Source of the DNA: Salinibaculum rarum
Lineage (GTDB): Archaea; Halobacteriota; Halobacteria; Halobacteriales; Haloarculaceae
Direction: 5' to 3'
Assembly: GCF_030505615.1 (NCBI RefSeq)
Contig: NZ_CP129992.1
Span: 434,001-498,000, forward strand
Length of the DNA stretch: 64,000 bases
Shown here one piece after another: positions 19,921-28,631 of the stretch (positions within the stretch are counted from its first letter, which is position 1; each line of letters begins with the position of its first letter). The position numbers and the translations under genes were made by a program. The notes under the pieces are model-generated. The model was not told the origin of the DNA. It worked only from the letters and a program-made list of their open reading frames with translations, and ran no database searches.

Positions 19921-21327
19921 ATGGGACCGGTGCCCGACCTCAGCGAGCGCGCACAGGCCTGTGCCGACCGACTCCGGCAGGCCGACAGCGTCCTGCTCGC
20001 CTCACACATCGACGCCGACGGCCTGACCAGCGCCGCAATCGCCTCGACTGGACTGGCGCGGGCCGGTATCACCCACGACGTCGTCTTCAAGAAGCAACTC
20101 GACGCCGACGAAATCGCGAGTATCGCCGCCCGCGAGTTCGACACGGTTCTCTTTACGGACTTTGGCAGCGGCCAGCTCGATATCATCGCCGAGCACGAGC
20201 GCGCCGGCGACTTCCAGCCGGTCATCGCCGACCACCACCAGCCTGCCGACGAGGAGACGGAATTTCACCTCAATCCCCTCCTCGAGGGCATCGACGGCGC
20301 CTCGGAACTCTCCGGCGCCGGCGCGAGCTACCTGCTGGCCCGGGCACTCGAAGACGAGACGGACAATCGCGACCTCGCGGCGCTTGCTGTCGTCGGCGCC
20401 GTCGGCGACATGCAGGCGGTCGGGGGCGAACTCGTCGGTGCCAACCGCGACATCGTCGAGGAGGGTATCGAGGCCGGCGCGCTCGAAGAGGGGACCGACC
20501 TCGCCTTCTACGGCAAGCAGACCCGCCCACTGCCCAAACTCCTCGAATACGCGAGCGAAGTCCGGATTCCAGGCATCTCCAACGACGAGGCCGGAGCCGT
20601 CTCCTTCCTGCAGGACCTGGACGTCGAGTTACAGACGGACGGTGAGTGGCGCCGCTGGGTCGACCTCACCGACGACGAACAGCAGACCGTCGCCAGCGCG
20701 CTCGTCCAGCACGCCCTCAAGCGGGGCGTCCCCGCGAACAAGGTCGACCAGCTAGTCGGGACGACCTACACGCTCGTCGAGGAGCCGGAAGGGACAGAAC
20801 TCAGGGACGCAAGCGAGTTCTCGACACTCCTGAACGCCACCGCACGCTACGAGCGGGCCGACGTGGGACTGGGCGTCTGTCTGGGCGACCGCACGGGCGC
20901 GCTCGACCGGGCGCGGAAACTCCTCCAGAACCACCGCCGGAACCTCTCTGACGGCCTCCAACAGGTCAAATCGAAAGGCGTCGAGCGCGCCGAGCACGTT
21001 CAGTATTTCGACGCCGGCGACGAGATTCGGGAGACCATCGTCGGCATCGTCGCCGGGATGGCACTCGGCGTCGAGGGCGTCGACCCCGACCGGCCGATAC
21101 TCGCGTTTGCCGAGAAAAACGACGAGGAGACGAAGGTGTCCTCCCGCGGGACCGCACGCCTCGTGGGGAAGGGACTGGACCTCTCTGTCGTGATGCGCGA
21201 AGCCTCCCAGTCCGTCGGCGGCGACGGCGGCGGCCACGACGTGGCTGCCGGTGCGACCGTCCCTGCTGGCCAAGAAGAAGCCTTCATCGACGCCGCCGAC
21301 GACATCGTCGGCGACCAACTGGAGTGA
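19921..21327 (+). CDS. DHH/DHHA1 phosphoesterase, RecJ/GAN-like exonuclease
   Basis: 468 residues. The N-terminal DHH domain shows ASHIDADGLTSAAIA, LFTDFGSGQ and VIADHHQPADEE (the DHH triad). The C-terminal DHHA1 domain ends with SVGGDGGGHDVAAGATVPAG. Archaeal relatives are single-strand-specific 5'-3' exonucleases; one branch (GAN) binds the GINS replication complex. Several RecJ-like paralogs exist per haloarchaeon, and I cannot say which one this is. Length fits the GAN/RecJ-like archaeal group. Confidence 0.9.
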   Translation: MGPVPDLSERAQACADRLRQADSVLLASHIDADGLTSAAIASTGLARAGITHDVVFKKQLDADEIASIAAREFDTVLFTDFGSGQLDIIAEHERAGDFQPVIADHHQPADEETEFHLNPLLEGIDGASELSGAGASYLLARALEDETDNRDLAALAVVGAVGDMQAVGGELVGANRDIVEEGIEAGALEEGTDLAFYGKQTRPLPKLLEYASEVRIPGISNDEAGAVSFLQDLDVELQTDGEWRRWVDLTDDEQQTVASALVQHALKRGVPANKVDQLVGTTYTLVEEPEGTELRDASEFSTLLNATARYERADVGLGVCLGDRTGALDRARKLLQNHRRNLSDGLQQVKSKGVERAEHVQYFDAGDEIRETIVGIVAGMALGVEGVDPDRPILAFAEKNDEETKVSSRGTARLVGKGLDLSVVMREASQSVGGDGGGHDVAAGATVPAGQEEAFIDAADDIVGDQLE

Positions 21328-21420
21328 GGCGTTTGTGTAGTGACAAAGCCACTCGCCGAGTAGCTTCGCCGCCGTTTCGCGCCGTCAGTAAATCTAGGTT
21401 TCGTTAAGGAAAGCAAAATT

Positions 21421-21427
21421 GTTTTAT
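21421..21427 (+). promoter_or_regulatory. TATA-like element of the cbiT-led cobalamin unit
   Basis: TTTTATG lies 25-31 bases before the cbiT ATG at 21452, in the A/T-rich stretch 21400-21427. This supports a leaderless mRNA and the shorter CbiT start. I saw no cobalamin riboswitch in the 124-base gap. Confidence 0.5.
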
Positions 21428-21451
21428 GTCCCACACCGGTCGTACTGCACG

Positions 21452-22021
21452 ATGTCGCGTGTCTCGCTACCCCACGACGCGAAAGCAGGGCCGACGAAGT
21501 CGGAGGTCAGAGCGGTTCTGCTCGGCAAACTGGCGCTCAACCCGTCCGACCACTTCACCGAGGTCGGCTCCTGTACCGGGGCCGTCACCATCGAGGCCGC
21601 ACGGCAGGCCGGCCGCGTCACCGCGCTCGAACGAAAGCCCGACCGACTGGACGTAACGCGGAAGAACCTCGACGCAAACGAGGTGACCGCCGACGTCACC
21701 CTCCGCGAAGCCGAAGCACCGGCAGGGCTGCCAGACGACGCAGACGCCCTGTTTCTCGGCGGCAGTCGAAACTACGAGGCGGTCCTCGACCACGCTGTCG
21801 AGACCGGTATCGACCGCGTCGTGATGAACGTCTCGCGACTCGAAGTCGCCGGCGCCGCGACCGAGGCGTTTCGCGACCGGGGCCTCCTCGATGAAGTCGT
21901 CCAGTTCCAGGTCAGCCACGGCTACGAACTGGCCGGAGCGACGAGTTTCGACTCCGACAACCCGGTGTATATGCTCGTCGGCGCTACCGGCGAGCAGACC
22001 GGAGACGAGGGACAGCAATGA
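21452..22021 (+). CDS. cbiT: Cobalt-precorrin-6B C15-methyltransferase (decarboxylating)
   Basis: 189 residues from ATG at 21452 (MSRVSLPHDAKAGPTKSEVR). The class I methyltransferase motif I appears as DHFTEVGSCTGAVTIEAARQ, followed by ALERKPDRLDVTRKNL and ALFLGGSRNY. It methylates C15 and decarboxylates the C12 acetate chain. Glu replaces the first Gly/Asp of the usual VxDxGCGTG loop, as in other CbiT proteins with GSGTG variants. First gene of the unit; ATGA overlap with cbiL. Confidence 0.93.
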   Translation: MSRVSLPHDAKAGPTKSEVRAVLLGKLALNPSDHFTEVGSCTGAVTIEAARQAGRVTALERKPDRLDVTRKNLDANEVTADVTLREAEAPAGLPDDADALFLGGSRNYEAVLDHAVETGIDRVVMNVSRLEVAGAATEAFRDRGLLDEVVQFQVSHGYELAGATSFDSDNPVYMLVGATGEQTGDEGQQ

Positions 22022-22722
22022 CCGTCTACGGCGTCGGTCTGGGTCCGGGTGACCCCGGCCTGGTGACCGTCCGCGGAAAGGATATTCTGGAGGAGGCATC
22101 GGTCGTCTACTCGCCAGGGCGGCTCTCGCGGTCGGTCGCGACCGAACACGTCTCCGAGGAACGGGTCGGCGACCTCGATTTCCCGATGACGCGCGACGAG
22201 GACGAACTCCGGGAGGCCTGGAAGGCCGCAGCAGCAGAAATCGCGCCGCGCGCACGCGAGGAGACGGTCGCGTTCGTCACGCTCGGAGACCCGAACGTCT
22301 ACTCGACGTTTGGCCACCTCCGGCGGACGCTGGATGCGTTCTACCCCGACGTCGACGTCGAGACGGTCCCTGGGGTCAGCGCCGTCACGGCCTTCACCAC
22401 TGCGCTGGGAATCGAGGTGGCATCCGGGACCAGCCTCACGCTGCAGGAAGCCGCCGGCGAGGCCACGCCGACCGGTCCCGACCGGATGGTGCTGTTCAAG
22501 GTGACCGACGCCCCGGCGACCCACGAACGGCTCGTTGCCGCCGGCTACGACGTGGTCTACGGCCGGCGACTGTACATGGAACAGGGCGAGACACTCGTCA
22601 CCGACGACCCCGAGGAGTTGGCCGACCGGGACTACTACACCCTCGCCTACGCCGAAAAGGAGGGCGTCGAGACGACCGCGGCGACGGCGGCCTTCGACGT
22701 CGAAACGGAGGTGGAGCAATGA
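22018..22722 (+). CDS. cbiL: Cobalt-factor II C20-methyltransferase
   Basis: 234 residues of the tetrapyrrole methylase superfamily. CbiL marks are the N-terminal GVGLGPGDPGLVTVRGKDIL, SVVYSPGR, FVTLGDPNVYSTFGHLRR and VPGVSAVTAFTTALGI. It adds the C20 methyl to cobalt-factor II. Overlaps both neighbours by four bases, so it is translationally coupled. Confidence 0.94.
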   Translation: MTVYGVGLGPGDPGLVTVRGKDILEEASVVYSPGRLSRSVATEHVSEERVGDLDFPMTRDEDELREAWKAAAAEIAPRAREETVAFVTLGDPNVYSTFGHLRRTLDAFYPDVDVETVPGVSAVTAFTTALGIEVASGTSLTLQEAAGEATPTGPDRMVLFKVTDAPATHERLVAAGYDVVYGRRLYMEQGETLVTDDPEELADRDYYTLAYAEKEGVETTAATAAFDVETEVEQ

Positions 22723-23582
22723 CGGACCCACAGGATGCCATCGACGCCAACGCGGAGCGGCGCGAGGCCGAACGGGACCCCCGCATCGGCGAGCGGACCG
22801 CCGGCGAAAAACAGGAGGGCATTCCCTTCATCGGAGCCGGCCCCGGCGACCCCGGCCTTCTGACTGTCACCGGGAAGGAACTCGTCGAGGCCGCCGACCT
22901 GGTGGTCCACGCCGGGTCGCTGGTCAACAGCGACCTGCTCGAGGAGTACTGTGCCGAGGCCGAGCAGGTGTCGAGTGTCGGCAAGGATCTCGAAGAACTG
23001 GTGCCGCTAATGCGCGACGCCTACGAGGACGGACGCACCGTCGTTCGCCTCCACAGCGGCGACCCCGCCATCTACGGCGCGGCGCTCGAACAGATGGACG
23101 CACTCGAACACGAGGGGGTGCCAACCTACATAGTTCCCGGCGTCACCTCGGCCTTTGCCGCCAGTGCGACGCTTCGCACGCAACTCACGCTCAACGGCGT
23201 CGCCAACCACGTCGCCTTCACCCGTCCGCAGGGCAAGACGCTCGACCCCGAGGAGGACCACATCAGCGAGTTTCTGGAGATGGGCGACGTGACGACCTGC
23301 ATCTACCTGGGGACCCACGCCGTCAGCGAGACGATGGAGCGACTGCTCGACGCGGGCCACGACCCCGACACCCCGGTCGCCGTGGTGTACCACGCCTCCT
23401 GGCCCGACGAGGACGTCATCGAGGGCACGATTGGGACTATCGGTGAGCGCGTCGAGAAAGCGGGCTACCGAGCCAGCGCGCTGGTTCTCATCGGCGACGC
23501 GGCGCGGAAAGCGGGCTACGAGCGGTCCTATCTCTACGGCGACTGGGCGAACCGAACGGGAGACACGGAAGAGGATAGCTGA
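22719..23582 (+). CDS. cbiF: Cobalt-precorrin-4 C11-methyltransferase
   Basis: 287 residues. After a charged N-terminal extension of about 30 residues comes PFIGAGPGDPGLLTVTGKELVEAAD with VVHAGSLVN, then RLHSGDPAIYGAALEQM, VPGVTSAFAASATL and TCIYLGTHAVSETMERLL, all typical of CbiF/CobM. It methylates C11 of the corrin precursor. The acidic N-terminal extension is absent from bacterial homologues and probably reflects halophily. Confidence 0.94.
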   Translation: MTDPQDAIDANAERREAERDPRIGERTAGEKQEGIPFIGAGPGDPGLLTVTGKELVEAADLVVHAGSLVNSDLLEEYCAEAEQVSSVGKDLEELVPLMRDAYEDGRTVVRLHSGDPAIYGAALEQMDALEHEGVPTYIVPGVTSAFAASATLRTQLTLNGVANHVAFTRPQGKTLDPEEDHISEFLEMGDVTTCIYLGTHAVSETMERLLDAGHDPDTPVAVVYHASWPDEDVIEGTIGTIGERVEKAGYRASALVLIGDAARKAGYERSYLYGDWANRTGDTEEDS

Positions 23583-23583
23583 C

Positions 23584-24612
23584 ATGAGCACGGACGAGAC
23601 AGAATCGACGGACGCGGACGAATCGAGCGGCCACTGTTCGACGCCAGACTCGGACGCCGCCGAGCGGAGCTCGGCGAGCTGCGAGCCGTCGTCTCGCAAT
23701 GGTGAAGTGGCCGAAGAAATCGCTATCGTCAGTTTCGAGCGAAAGCTCGACACCGCCCGGGAAATCGAGGCCGAACTCGCCGACGAGTACGCCAGCATCG
23801 ACATCGTCGAGTACCACGGCGAGGTGTTCGACGAGTACTGGGGCGAGTACGACTGCTTCGTCGGGCTGATGGCCTCGGGCATCGCGATGCGCAAGACCGC
23901 ACCGCTGCTCGACGACAAGTGGGACGACCCCGCTATCGTCGTCGTCGACGAGGAACTGACCTGGGCCATCCCCATCACCGGCGGCCACCACGGCGCGAAC
24001 CAGGTCGCCCACGACCTCTCGAAACTGGGCGCGGTGCCCGCGATGACGACCGCCAGCGAGGCCGCCGGCAAGCAGGGCGTCGAGAGCAAGGCCAAGGCGC
24101 TGGACGCCCACGTCGTCAACGGCGATTCGACGGTTGCGACGAATCTCGCAGTGCTGAACGAAGAACTCGGCCCGGTCGCCCGCCTCGACGGCCCGCGTGC
24201 GGTCCTCGTCGACGACGACGTGACCGTGCTGAAACGCAACGGTGGAGAGGGCGTCGTCCTCGGCACTGGCACAGTTTCGGGCGTCGACAGCGAACAGGTC
24301 ATCGCGGCCTGGGAGCAGGCGCTCGCGGACCTCGAGCTCGATTTTTCGGACGTGGACTTCGTCGCCACCGGCACCCGAAAAGAGGGCGAGGAGGGGCTGT
24401 ACGAAGCGGCCCAGGAGATTGGGGCTGGCGTCGTCCTCTTCGAGAAGGAGACCTTAGAGGAGTTCGAGGGCCCCTCGCCGTCGCGGTCGAAGGAACTCAT
24501 CGGCTGGCCCGGCATCGCCGAAGCGTCGGCCATCGCCGGCGGGCGCAACCACGACCTGCTCCGCGAGAAAGAGCGGTTCGACGACGCCGTGACCGTCGCG
24601 GTGGGGCAGTGA
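23584..24612 (+). CDS. cbiG: Cobalt-precorrin-5A hydrolase CbiG
   Basis: 342 residues from ATG at 23584. CbiG opens the ring-A lactone and releases the C20 unit as acetaldehyde. The N-terminal 45 residues are a Ser/Asp/Glu-rich extension with two Cys (GHCSTPD, SASCEPS). The core shows FVGLMASGIAMRKTAPLL, VVVDEELTWAIPITGGHHGAN, and in the C-terminal domain FVATGTRKEGEEGLYEAA and GWPGIAEASAIAGG. It begins one base after the cbiF stop. Confidence 0.93.
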   Translation: MSTDETESTDADESSGHCSTPDSDAAERSSASCEPSSRNGEVAEEIAIVSFERKLDTAREIEAELADEYASIDIVEYHGEVFDEYWGEYDCFVGLMASGIAMRKTAPLLDDKWDDPAIVVVDEELTWAIPITGGHHGANQVAHDLSKLGAVPAMTTASEAAGKQGVESKAKALDAHVVNGDSTVATNLAVLNEELGPVARLDGPRAVLVDDDVTVLKRNGGEGVVLGTGTVSGVDSEQVIAAWEQALADLELDFSDVDFVATGTRKEGEEGLYEAAQEIGAGVVLFEKETLEEFEGPSPSRSKELIGWPGIAEASAIAGGRNHDLLREKERFDDAVTVAVGQ

Positions 24613-24613
24613 G

Positions 24614-25486
24614 ATGAGCGACGCAGAGACGCGAACGAGGAGCGGTCCCGACGAGATGGGCACGCTGTACGTCGTCGGCATCGGTCCGGGTTTGCCGGAC
24701 ACGATGACGGCACAAGCGCGGGAGGTCATCACGTCCGCCGACTGCGTCGTCGCGTCGAACCTCTACCAGGAGTTTCTCCGAAAGGACGGCACGCTCCCCC
24801 CAGAGGAAGATTTTAACGAGGACGGCATCGTGACCCGGGAAGACGGCACCGAACAGGAACTCGTCCGCTCCTCGATGGGCCAGCAGGTTGAACTCGCGCG
24901 GGAGGCCTTCGAGCGCGTCCGCGCCGGCGAGGATGTCGCCCACGTCTCCGGCGGCGACCCGAACCTCTACGGCAAGAGTGACCTCGTCTTCCTGATGGCC
25001 GAGGAGGAGGACGCGACGGACGTCCCAATCGAAATCGTCCCCGGCGTGACGGCGGCACTGGGCGGGGCGGCCAACCTCGGCGCGCCCCTCTCGAACGACA
25101 TGTGTACCGTCTCACTGTCGGACAAGTGGCGCGGCTGGGACGAAATCGAGGAGAAACTGCGCGCGGCAGCCATCAGCGGCTTCGTCGTCGTGCTGTACAA
25201 CTGCTGGCGCGACTACGAGCGCGCTATCGACGTGCTCCGCGAGGAGCGGGCCGACGACGTGCCGGTCGGCATCTTCAACGACGCCGGCCGGGGCAACAGC
25301 GGGCGCAACGCTGACGGCGAGACACACACCATCACGACACTCGGCGAGGCGACCGACCACGACGAAGAAGTCGGCGGCATGGGCACCTCCATCGTCGTCG
25401 GCACGGCCGAGACCGACGTCTGGGAGAACGACTACCGGCAGTATCTCGTCACCCCGCGTGGCGGGCGTGACGTGGAGGATTTCTGA
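24614..25486 (+). CDS. cbiH: Precorrin-3B / cobalt-factor III C17-methyltransferase, copy 1
   Basis: 290 residues, tetrapyrrole methylase fold. LYVVGIGPGLPDTMTAQAREVI, HVSGGDPNLYGKSDLVFLM, VPGVTAALGGAANLGAPLSNDMCTVSLSD and VVVLYNCWRD fit the CbiH/CobJ family, which methylates C17 with ring contraction. The long acidic segment at residues about 55-85 (EEDFNEDGIVTREDGTEQE) is unusual. It differs clearly from the second copy directly downstream, so the two are old paralogs that may have divided roles. Confidence 0.87.
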   Translation: MSDAETRTRSGPDEMGTLYVVGIGPGLPDTMTAQAREVITSADCVVASNLYQEFLRKDGTLPPEEDFNEDGIVTREDGTEQELVRSSMGQQVELAREAFERVRAGEDVAHVSGGDPNLYGKSDLVFLMAEEEDATDVPIEIVPGVTAALGGAANLGAPLSNDMCTVSLSDKWRGWDEIEEKLRAAAISGFVVVLYNCWRDYERAIDVLREERADDVPVGIFNDAGRGNSGRNADGETHTITTLGEATDHDEEVGGMGTSIVVGTAETDVWENDYRQYLVTPRGGRDVEDF

Positions 25487-25489
25487 ACT

Positions 25490-26431
25490 ATGAGTACCGA
25501 CAACGACACCAGCAAATGCGGCGCGAGCAGTACCGAATCGGAACCAGAGAGCAGTGCCTGTGGCGCGTCGAGTTCGTCGACCGACACCAGCAGTTCCTGC
25601 GGTGCCTCCAGCGACACCGAGGAGAAAGTCGGCTCGACCGTCGACGATTTCGACGCCGACCCCGGCGAGTTCGTCGCCGTGGGACTGGGCCCCGGCCAGC
25701 CGGAGGGGATGACCCAGCGGGCGCGAGCGGCGCTGCTGGAGGCCGAGCACATCGTCGGCTACAGCACCTACATCGAACTCCTCCCCGACGAGATTCTCGA
25801 CGCCGCCGACGAACTGTACGACACGCCGATGTGTGGCGAAGTCTCCCGGACCGAGGAGGCAATCGACCGCGCGCTCGCGGGCAACGACGTGGCCATCGTC
25901 GGCAGCGGCGACCCCAACGTCTACGCGCTGGCCGGCCTCGCGCTGGAAATCATCGAATCGAAGGGTGCGACCGCCAGCATGCTCGACTTCGAGGTCGTGC
26001 CGGGTGTGCCCGCCGCTCAATCCTGTGGCGCACGACTGGGGGCGCCGCTGGTCAACGACAGCGTCAGCATCTCGCTGTCTGACCACCTGACGGACATGCC
26101 GACCATCGAGTCGCGACTCCACGCGGCAGCCAAGGAGGGCTTTACCATCGCCATCTACAACCCGTGGAGCCGCAAGCGCCGGGAGAACTTCCAGAAGTGC
26201 TGTGAGATTCTCATGGAACACCGCGCGCCGGACACGCCCGTCGGCGTCGTCCACGGGGCCGGCCGCGAGGACGAGCAGGTCGAAATCGTCGACCTCGAAG
26301 AACTGGAGGAACTCGGCGAGACGGACCTCGTCGACATGACGACGACCATCGTCGTCGGCAACGAGGAGACGTACGTCTGGGACGACCGGATGGTGACCCC
26401 GCGAGGCTACGAGACCAAGTATGACTACTGA
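25490..26431 (+). CDS. cbiH: Precorrin-3B / cobalt-factor III C17-methyltransferase, copy 2, with CGASS repeats
   Basis: 313 residues. The catalytic part (about 55-313) has VAVGLGPGQPEGMTQRARAALLEAE, IVGYSTYIELL, CGEVSRTEEAIDRAL, IVGSGDPNVYALAGLALEI, VPGVPAAQSCGARLGAPL and IAIYNPWSRKR, the classic CbiH pattern and closer to it than copy 1. The first 50 residues are a Ser/Thr-rich tail with CGAS(S) three times, Cys at about 10, 24 and 37. Evenly spaced cysteines suggest metal or Fe-S contact. It overlaps the ferredoxin gene by 11 bases. Confidence 0.92.
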   Translation: MSTDNDTSKCGASSTESEPESSACGASSSSTDTSSSCGASSDTEEKVGSTVDDFDADPGEFVAVGLGPGQPEGMTQRARAALLEAEHIVGYSTYIELLPDEILDAADELYDTPMCGEVSRTEEAIDRALAGNDVAIVGSGDPNVYALAGLALEIIESKGATASMLDFEVVPGVPAAQSCGARLGAPLVNDSVSISLSDHLTDMPTIESRLHAAAKEGFTIAIYNPWSRKRRENFQKCCEILMEHRAPDTPVGVVHGAGREDEQVEIVDLEELEELGETDLVDMTTTIVVGNEETYVWDDRMVTPRGYETKYDY

Positions 26432-26660
26432 GTACCGCATCGAACTCGACAGGGCGGCCTGTGACGGTATTTTCGCGTGTCTCGTCCGCGACGGCCGTTT
26501 CGTCGAAGCCGACGACGGACTGGCGACCATCGAGAGCGGGGCGGACGACAGCGACTCGGTGGTCGACGCGTTCGACGACGACCGACTAGCCGACGCCCAG
26601 CAAGCGGCCGAGGCCTGTCCGGTCGGCGCTATCACCGTCGAGGTGAGCGACGATGAGTGA
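26421..26660 (+). CDS. Small ferredoxin-like protein
   Basis: 79 residues with a single-cluster ferredoxin pattern: CDGIFAC (C-x5-C) near residue 15 and ACPVGAI near the C-terminus. Three Cys remain visible, so a [3Fe-4S] cluster, or a [4Fe-4S] with a non-Cys ligand, is possible. An acidic halophilic insertion separates the halves. Embedded between cbiH2 and the LAGLIDADG-like gene, with overlaps on both sides, it may supply electrons to a reductive step of corrin synthesis (for example a missing CbiJ-type reduction or cobalt reduction). That role is inference. Confidence 0.82.
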   Translation: MTTEYRIELDRAACDGIFACLVRDGRFVEADDGLATIESGADDSDSVVDAFDDDRLADAQQAAEACPVGAITVEVSDDE

Positions 26661-27363
26661 CACAGCAACCGAGCCGTCACTCCCCGAAACGGCAGATGAC
26701 TTGCTGGCCGCCACGCCCGAAACGGCCTACTTCTGGGGCCGGGTCGCCGGCGACGGCGACCTGACCGACGAGACAGTGACCGTGCGTGCAAGCGACGAGA
26801 CAGCCGCCGCCGCGCTGGCAGCGATTGTAGACGCCGAGCGCGTCGACCACCAGGTTACCGCCCACGAGTCGACACACGACGCCTCCGTCGTCCGGTACGA
26901 GGACGAGTACGAACTGCAAGTATCCGACGGGACGGCCGCCCGCGCCAGCGCGGCGCTGGGGCTCCCGACCGATGGCGAAGCGGGTGGCTACCGGTTCGAC
27001 GTGTTCAGCGACGAGCGCGCGCCGCTCGTCCGCGGCTTGCTGGAGGCCTGTGGCACTGTCTGTTTCCGCGAGTCGAGCGGGTCGGTCGGCATCTCCTTCG
27101 TCCACGACGACGAGCGCCTGCTGGAGACGGTCAAGACGCTGCTCGCCGAGGCCGAGCTACACGTTCCGACCGACGACCTCGAAGACTCCTCATCGGGCGG
27201 TTACTGGTTCGGACTGGCCGACGACGCCGACACGGCCGCCTTCGCCGAGTGGGTATACCAAGGCAGCGACGAGTCGGGGCTGTACGCTGCGGACCGCCGC
27301 CAGAAGCTCTTCCGGAGCGTCGAGCGTGCGACCGGGACCGACGTGGGGAACCTCTCGACATGA
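26653..27363 (+). CDS. Cobalamin-operon protein with degenerate LAGLIDADG-like halves
   Basis: 236 residues, no signal or membrane segment. Two halves each resemble the LAGLIDADG homing-endonuclease/WhiA fold. Half 1 has YFWGRVAGDGDLTDETVTVR (residues about 26-45). Half 2 has LVRGLLEACGTVCFRE (about 125-140), then SVGISFVHDDERLLETVKTLL and later FAEWVYQGSDESGLYAADRR. The acidic pair survives in half 1 (Asp34, Asp36) but the matching position in half 2 is Cys133, so nuclease activity is unlikely. It overlaps both neighbours, so it is a stable part of the operon. The role in cobalamin synthesis is unknown. Confidence 0.75.
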   Translation: MSDTATEPSLPETADDLLAATPETAYFWGRVAGDGDLTDETVTVRASDETAAAALAAIVDAERVDHQVTAHESTHDASVVRYEDEYELQVSDGTAARASAALGLPTDGEAGGYRFDVFSDERAPLVRGLLEACGTVCFRESSGSVGISFVHDDERLLETVKTLLAEAELHVPTDDLEDSSSGGYWFGLADDADTAAFAEWVYQGSDESGLYAADRRQKLFRSVERATGTDVGNLST

Positions 27364-28586
27364 CCGCAAGCGAGCGCGCGACCGCGGCCGGACTCGACGA
27401 CGAGGCCGTCCTGCTGGTCGGACACGGCTCCCGCCGCGAGAAGTCAAACGAGCAGGTCCGCACGCTCGCGGCCGACCTGGAGGGGCGACTCGGCATCCCC
27501 GTCGACGCGGGGTTTCTCGAACTCGCCGAGCCGTCGATTCCCGACGCCATCACAGGGCTCGCGGGCACCGTCTCCCAGATAACCGTCGTCCAGCTCTCGC
27601 TGTTCGCCGCGAGTCACGTCAAGACCGACGTGCCACTCGCAGTCCAGCAGGCCCGCGCGGAGTACGACGACCTGACGCTGAACAACGGCGCACACCTCGG
27701 CGTGCATCCGGCAATCGTTGACCTGCTGGACGACCGCGCGGCGGCCGTCGAGGCCGAGCTGGGCGTCGACCGCGAGACTGACGACGTTGCAGTCGTCCTC
27801 TGTGCCCGCGGCTCTTCGGACCCCGACGCCAACGGCGACGCGCACAAACTCGCCCGTCTGCTCTACGAGGGGCGGGCGTTCAGCCGCGTCGAGACGACCT
27901 TTATCGGCGTCACCGAGCCCACCCTGGAGGAGACGCTGCACGCGCTTGCCAAACAGCGCCCGGACGCGGTCGTCGTCCTGCCGTACATGCTCGGCGACGG
28001 CGTTCTGACCGGGCGGGTCCGGGACGGAGCCGACGAGTTCGACGAGGAGTATCCCTACGTCTCGGCGGCCGCGGGCGACCCGCTCGGGACCGACACCCGC
28101 CTGCTGGACGTACTCGGCGACCGCTGGCAGGAGGCCCGCACCGACAGCGTCGACATGTCCTGTGACACCTGTAAGTACAAGGTCGAACTCGACGGGTACG
28201 AGGAGGACCAGGGCGGCGCCCGGGCCATGCTGCGCGCGCTGACCCACCAGGCCGAACACCGCGACCGCGACGACGTTGACGACGAGCCCCACGTCCACGA
28301 CGCGCCCGAAACCCACGTCGCGGTCTGTACAAACCAGACCTGTGCGGCCGACGGCGCACCAGCAGTACTGGAACGCCTCCGGCAGGCCGCTCGCGACTCG
28401 GAGGCGTGTGACGCCCGCATCACGCGGTCGTCCTGTCTCGGCCGGTGTGGCGAGGGCCCGATGGTCGCCGTCTACCCCGACGGCATCTGGTACGGCGGCG
28501 TCAGCGACGACGACGCCGAGGAAATCGTCAGTTCACACCTCGACCGTGGACGCATCGTCTCCGACCTAGTCGACCAGACGCTGTAG
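27360..28586 (+). CDS. cbiX: Sirohydrochlorin cobaltochelatase CbiX fused to a [2Fe-2S] ferredoxin domain
   Basis: 408 residues from ATG at 27360, overlapping the previous stop (ATGA). Residues 1-255 are a two-repeat CbiX chelatase: LLVGHGSRREKSN (His22) and VVLCARGSSDPDANGDAHKL, with LSLFAASHVKTDVP between. After a Cys pair (CDTC, about 268-271) and a His/Asp-rich linker comes a thioredoxin-fold [2Fe-2S] domain with CTNQTC (323, 328) and SSCLGRCGEGP (359, 363). It inserts Co2+ into sirohydrochlorin, the early-insertion route. The fused Fe-S domain recalls CbiX-type chelatases with clusters in plants and other haloarchaea. Confidence 0.94.
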   Translation: MTASERATAAGLDDEAVLLVGHGSRREKSNEQVRTLAADLEGRLGIPVDAGFLELAEPSIPDAITGLAGTVSQITVVQLSLFAASHVKTDVPLAVQQARAEYDDLTLNNGAHLGVHPAIVDLLDDRAAAVEAELGVDRETDDVAVVLCARGSSDPDANGDAHKLARLLYEGRAFSRVETTFIGVTEPTLEETLHALAKQRPDAVVVLPYMLGDGVLTGRVRDGADEFDEEYPYVSAAAGDPLGTDTRLLDVLGDRWQEARTDSVDMSCDTCKYKVELDGYEEDQGGARAMLRALTHQAEHRDRDDVDDEPHVHDAPETHVAVCTNQTCAADGAPAVLERLRQAARDSEACDARITRSSCLGRCGEGPMVAVYPDGIWYGGVSDDDAEEIVSSHLDRGRIVSDLVDQTL

Positions 28587-28631
28587 GATCGCATGCGAAC
28601 CGACTCACGATACCCAAACACACAGACACAC

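Noticed and set aside
21328..21451. Cobalamin riboswitch before cbiT
   Set aside because: I looked for a B12-box-like core and supporting stems in this gap and found none; archaeal use of this riboswitch is also not expected.
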